Assembly (NCBI GenBank): GCA_944383035.1
Contig: CALWOE010000014.1
Coordinates: 1-33,834 of the forward strand
Length of the DNA stretch: 33,834 nucleotides
From: an uncultured Clostridia bacterium
Lineage (GTDB): Bacteria > Bacillota > Clostridia > TANB77 > CAG-465
Direction: 5' to 3'
The position numbers were made by a program, and so were the translations under genes. The notes under the pieces are model-generated. The model saw nothing but the letters and a program-made list of their open reading frames with translations, was not told the origin of the DNA and did no database searches. This document shows positions 33,142-33,834 of this stretch, in pieces (positions within the stretch are counted from its first letter, which is position 1; each line of letters opens with the position of its first letter).

Positions 33142-33489
33142 TTAAACGACAGAGAAAAACAATGTTTGATACTCATCATTAATAGTATTTAATCTTTGAA
33201 GCAAATAATCATAAATTTTCGAAGTAACATACATATAATATCTAACTCCATCAATTTCAGCTTCAAATATACCACATTCTAAATCATGAAATGTAGTATA
33301 TACACCATTAACTGGCAAAGAGAAATCTCCAATTTTAACATCCTCTGATAAAGAATAATTCTCATACAAAATAAAATATTTTACAATTTCATCTTCTGCA
33401 CTTTCAATTCTTTCCGATTTAATGTTACATTTAACGTAACAACTTTCATCTAAATAATTGTCTGTACCAAATTCAAATACTTTAATCAT
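33142..33489 (-). CDS. Small unknown acidic protein
   Basis: A 115-residue soluble, acidic protein with no recognised family. Beta-like segments dominate (SCYVKCNIKSERIESAEDEI, GDFSLPVNGVYTTFHDLECG, GVRYYMYVTSKIYDYLLQ) and the N-terminal half contains two Cys. The ribosome binding site TAGGAGGTAAACGTTATG is strong, supporting real expression. The upstream region has an extended -10 TGTTATAAT at 33594-33602, which would give a leader of almost 100 bases. Possible function unknown. Confidence 0.68.
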   Translation of the reverse strand: MIKVFEFGTDNYLDESCYVKCNIKSERIESAEDEIVKYFILYENYSLSEDVKIGDFSLPVNGVYTTFHDLECGIFEAEIDGVRYYMYVTSKIYDYLLQRLNTINDEYQTLFFSVV

Positions 33490-33593
33490 AACGTTTACCT
33501 CCTAAATGTCGCAAAAAAATCTAAGTATAAATATTAAAATACTTAATTTATACAAAAATTATCTTGCATATTTGTAATTAATAGTACAGTTTC

Positions 33594-33622
33594 ATTATAA
33601 CATACTTGTCAAGAGATTTAAT
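33594..33622 (-). promoter_or_regulatory. Candidate extended -10 promoter of the 115-residue gene
   Basis: TGTTATAAT on the minus strand (33602-33594) is an extended -10. The -35 position (ATTAAA) is poor, while a TTGACA lies nearby at an unusable spacing. The leader contains the inverted repeat TAAGTAT...ATACTTA (33522-33545). Confidence 0.35.
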
Positions 33623-33772
33623 TTAAAATATCAAAATTAGAGCTTATATGTCAATTTTAGACACTTTTATATATGTAGTAATAATCTTATACTATAAAAA
33701 ATTAAAATTTGTTATTTTCTTTATAAAATAAAAAAATAAGAGTAACAGACAACAAAATCAGGCTCTATAATA

Positions 33773-33809
33773 AATGTTGGGGTGAAAATATACCTCAACA
33801 TTATTTTTT
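33773..33809 (+). terminator. Plus-strand terminator-like hairpin at the window edge
   Basis: An 11-bp stem (33773-33783 with 33792-33802) with an 8-base loop is followed by A and six T. The single non-Watson-Crick pair is G-T on plus (C-A on minus), so the plus strand is the functional one. No plus-strand gene ends here within the window; such hairpins often guard insertion-sequence ends against incoming transcription. Confidence 0.6.
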
Positions 33810-33834
33810 GGCATAAAAAAGTTGCAATTAAATC

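Larger units (their letters stand above)
33490..33834. other. Non-coding right end with possible insertion-sequence termini
   Basis: No gene is visible in these 345 bases apart from the leader and promoter of the 115-residue gene. Near 33650 the stretch TGTCAATTTTAGACACTTTT resembles the TGTC...GACAC type ends of some insertion sequences. From 33761 the sequence GGCTCTATAATAAATGTTGG leads directly into a hairpin and could be the end of an element that continues beyond the window. No transposase frame is in view, so both are unproven. Confidence 0.3.

Noticed and set aside
1-33834. Recoded UGA (Mycoplasma-type code)
   Set aside because: UGA serves as a stop in the ATGA overlaps of the regulator/kinase, sigma/anti-sigma and nrnA/truB pairs, and Trp residues are encoded by TGG.
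1-33834. tRNA or rRNA genes
   Set aside because: I found no cloverleaf with a GTTCRANNC-type T-arm and no rRNA-like segment in the gaps between genes.

Overview
This is a very AT-rich window that uses the standard genetic code: TGG encodes Trp, and TGA acts as a stop in ATGA start/stop overlaps. It looks like a low-GC Firmicute (Bacillota). The intact rimP-nusA-ylxR-infB-rbfA-nrnA-truB cluster, a FemX-type peptidoglycan bridge enzyme, strong AGGAGG-like ribosome binding sites and bacitracin-type sensor/transporter modules all point that way. An uncultured gut clostridium is my best guess; that placement is an inference.

Layout. (1) 1-3093: a BceRS-BceAB-type peptide-antibiotic sensing and detoxification module on the minus strand. 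It contains a response regulator, an intramembrane-sensing kinase, a 77-residue unknown protein, a terminator, then an ABC ATPase and the start of its permease behind their own promoter and a TTACA-N4-TGTAA operator. (2) 3170-8341: a CmpB-type membrane protein on plus, a MacB-like ABC transporter pair on minus, and two small unknown genes. (3) 8377-10538: a four-gene ECF sigma operon (sigma, anti-sigma-like, TM2-like, LiaF-like). (4) 10634-14299: a c-di-GMP phosphodiesterase with a dead GGDEF domain converges on a processive family 2 glycosyltransferase. (5) 14407-19611: three prepilin-like proteins share one N-terminal module but carry different C-terminal domains (LamG-like, FGE/C-type-lectin-like, none). 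Between the second and third lies a tandem pair of structured small RNA genes. (6) 19620-26654: the translation-factor and ribosome-maturation operon. (7) 26733-31045: a helical unknown, a DUF6512-like protein with a flavin reductase-like protein, and a cysS-femX pair. (8) 31072-32754: a thioredoxin-like protein and an MscS channel. (9) 32762-33834: two small unknown genes, then non-coding DNA with possible insertion-sequence ends.

Biologically the window combines a housekeeping translation operon with a cell-envelope block: antimicrobial-peptide response, ECF envelope stress, c-di-GMP turnover, surface polysaccharide synthesis, pilin-like surface proteins, peptidoglycan cross-bridge formation and osmotic protection. 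Nearly every transcription unit has a recognisable sigma-A promoter with a 17-bp spacer, which makes the unit boundaries unusually clear.

The most interesting find is the pair of tandem non-coding RNA genes at 18654-18821 and 18832-19013. Each has its own -35/-10, a hairpin at the 5' end, a conserved unpaired GTCCTTTTTAAT stretch and a strong terminator hairpin. In both copies the changed base pairs remain pairs, as G-U wobbles, only on the minus strand, which fixes the transcribed strand. I do not recognise them as a named RNA family.
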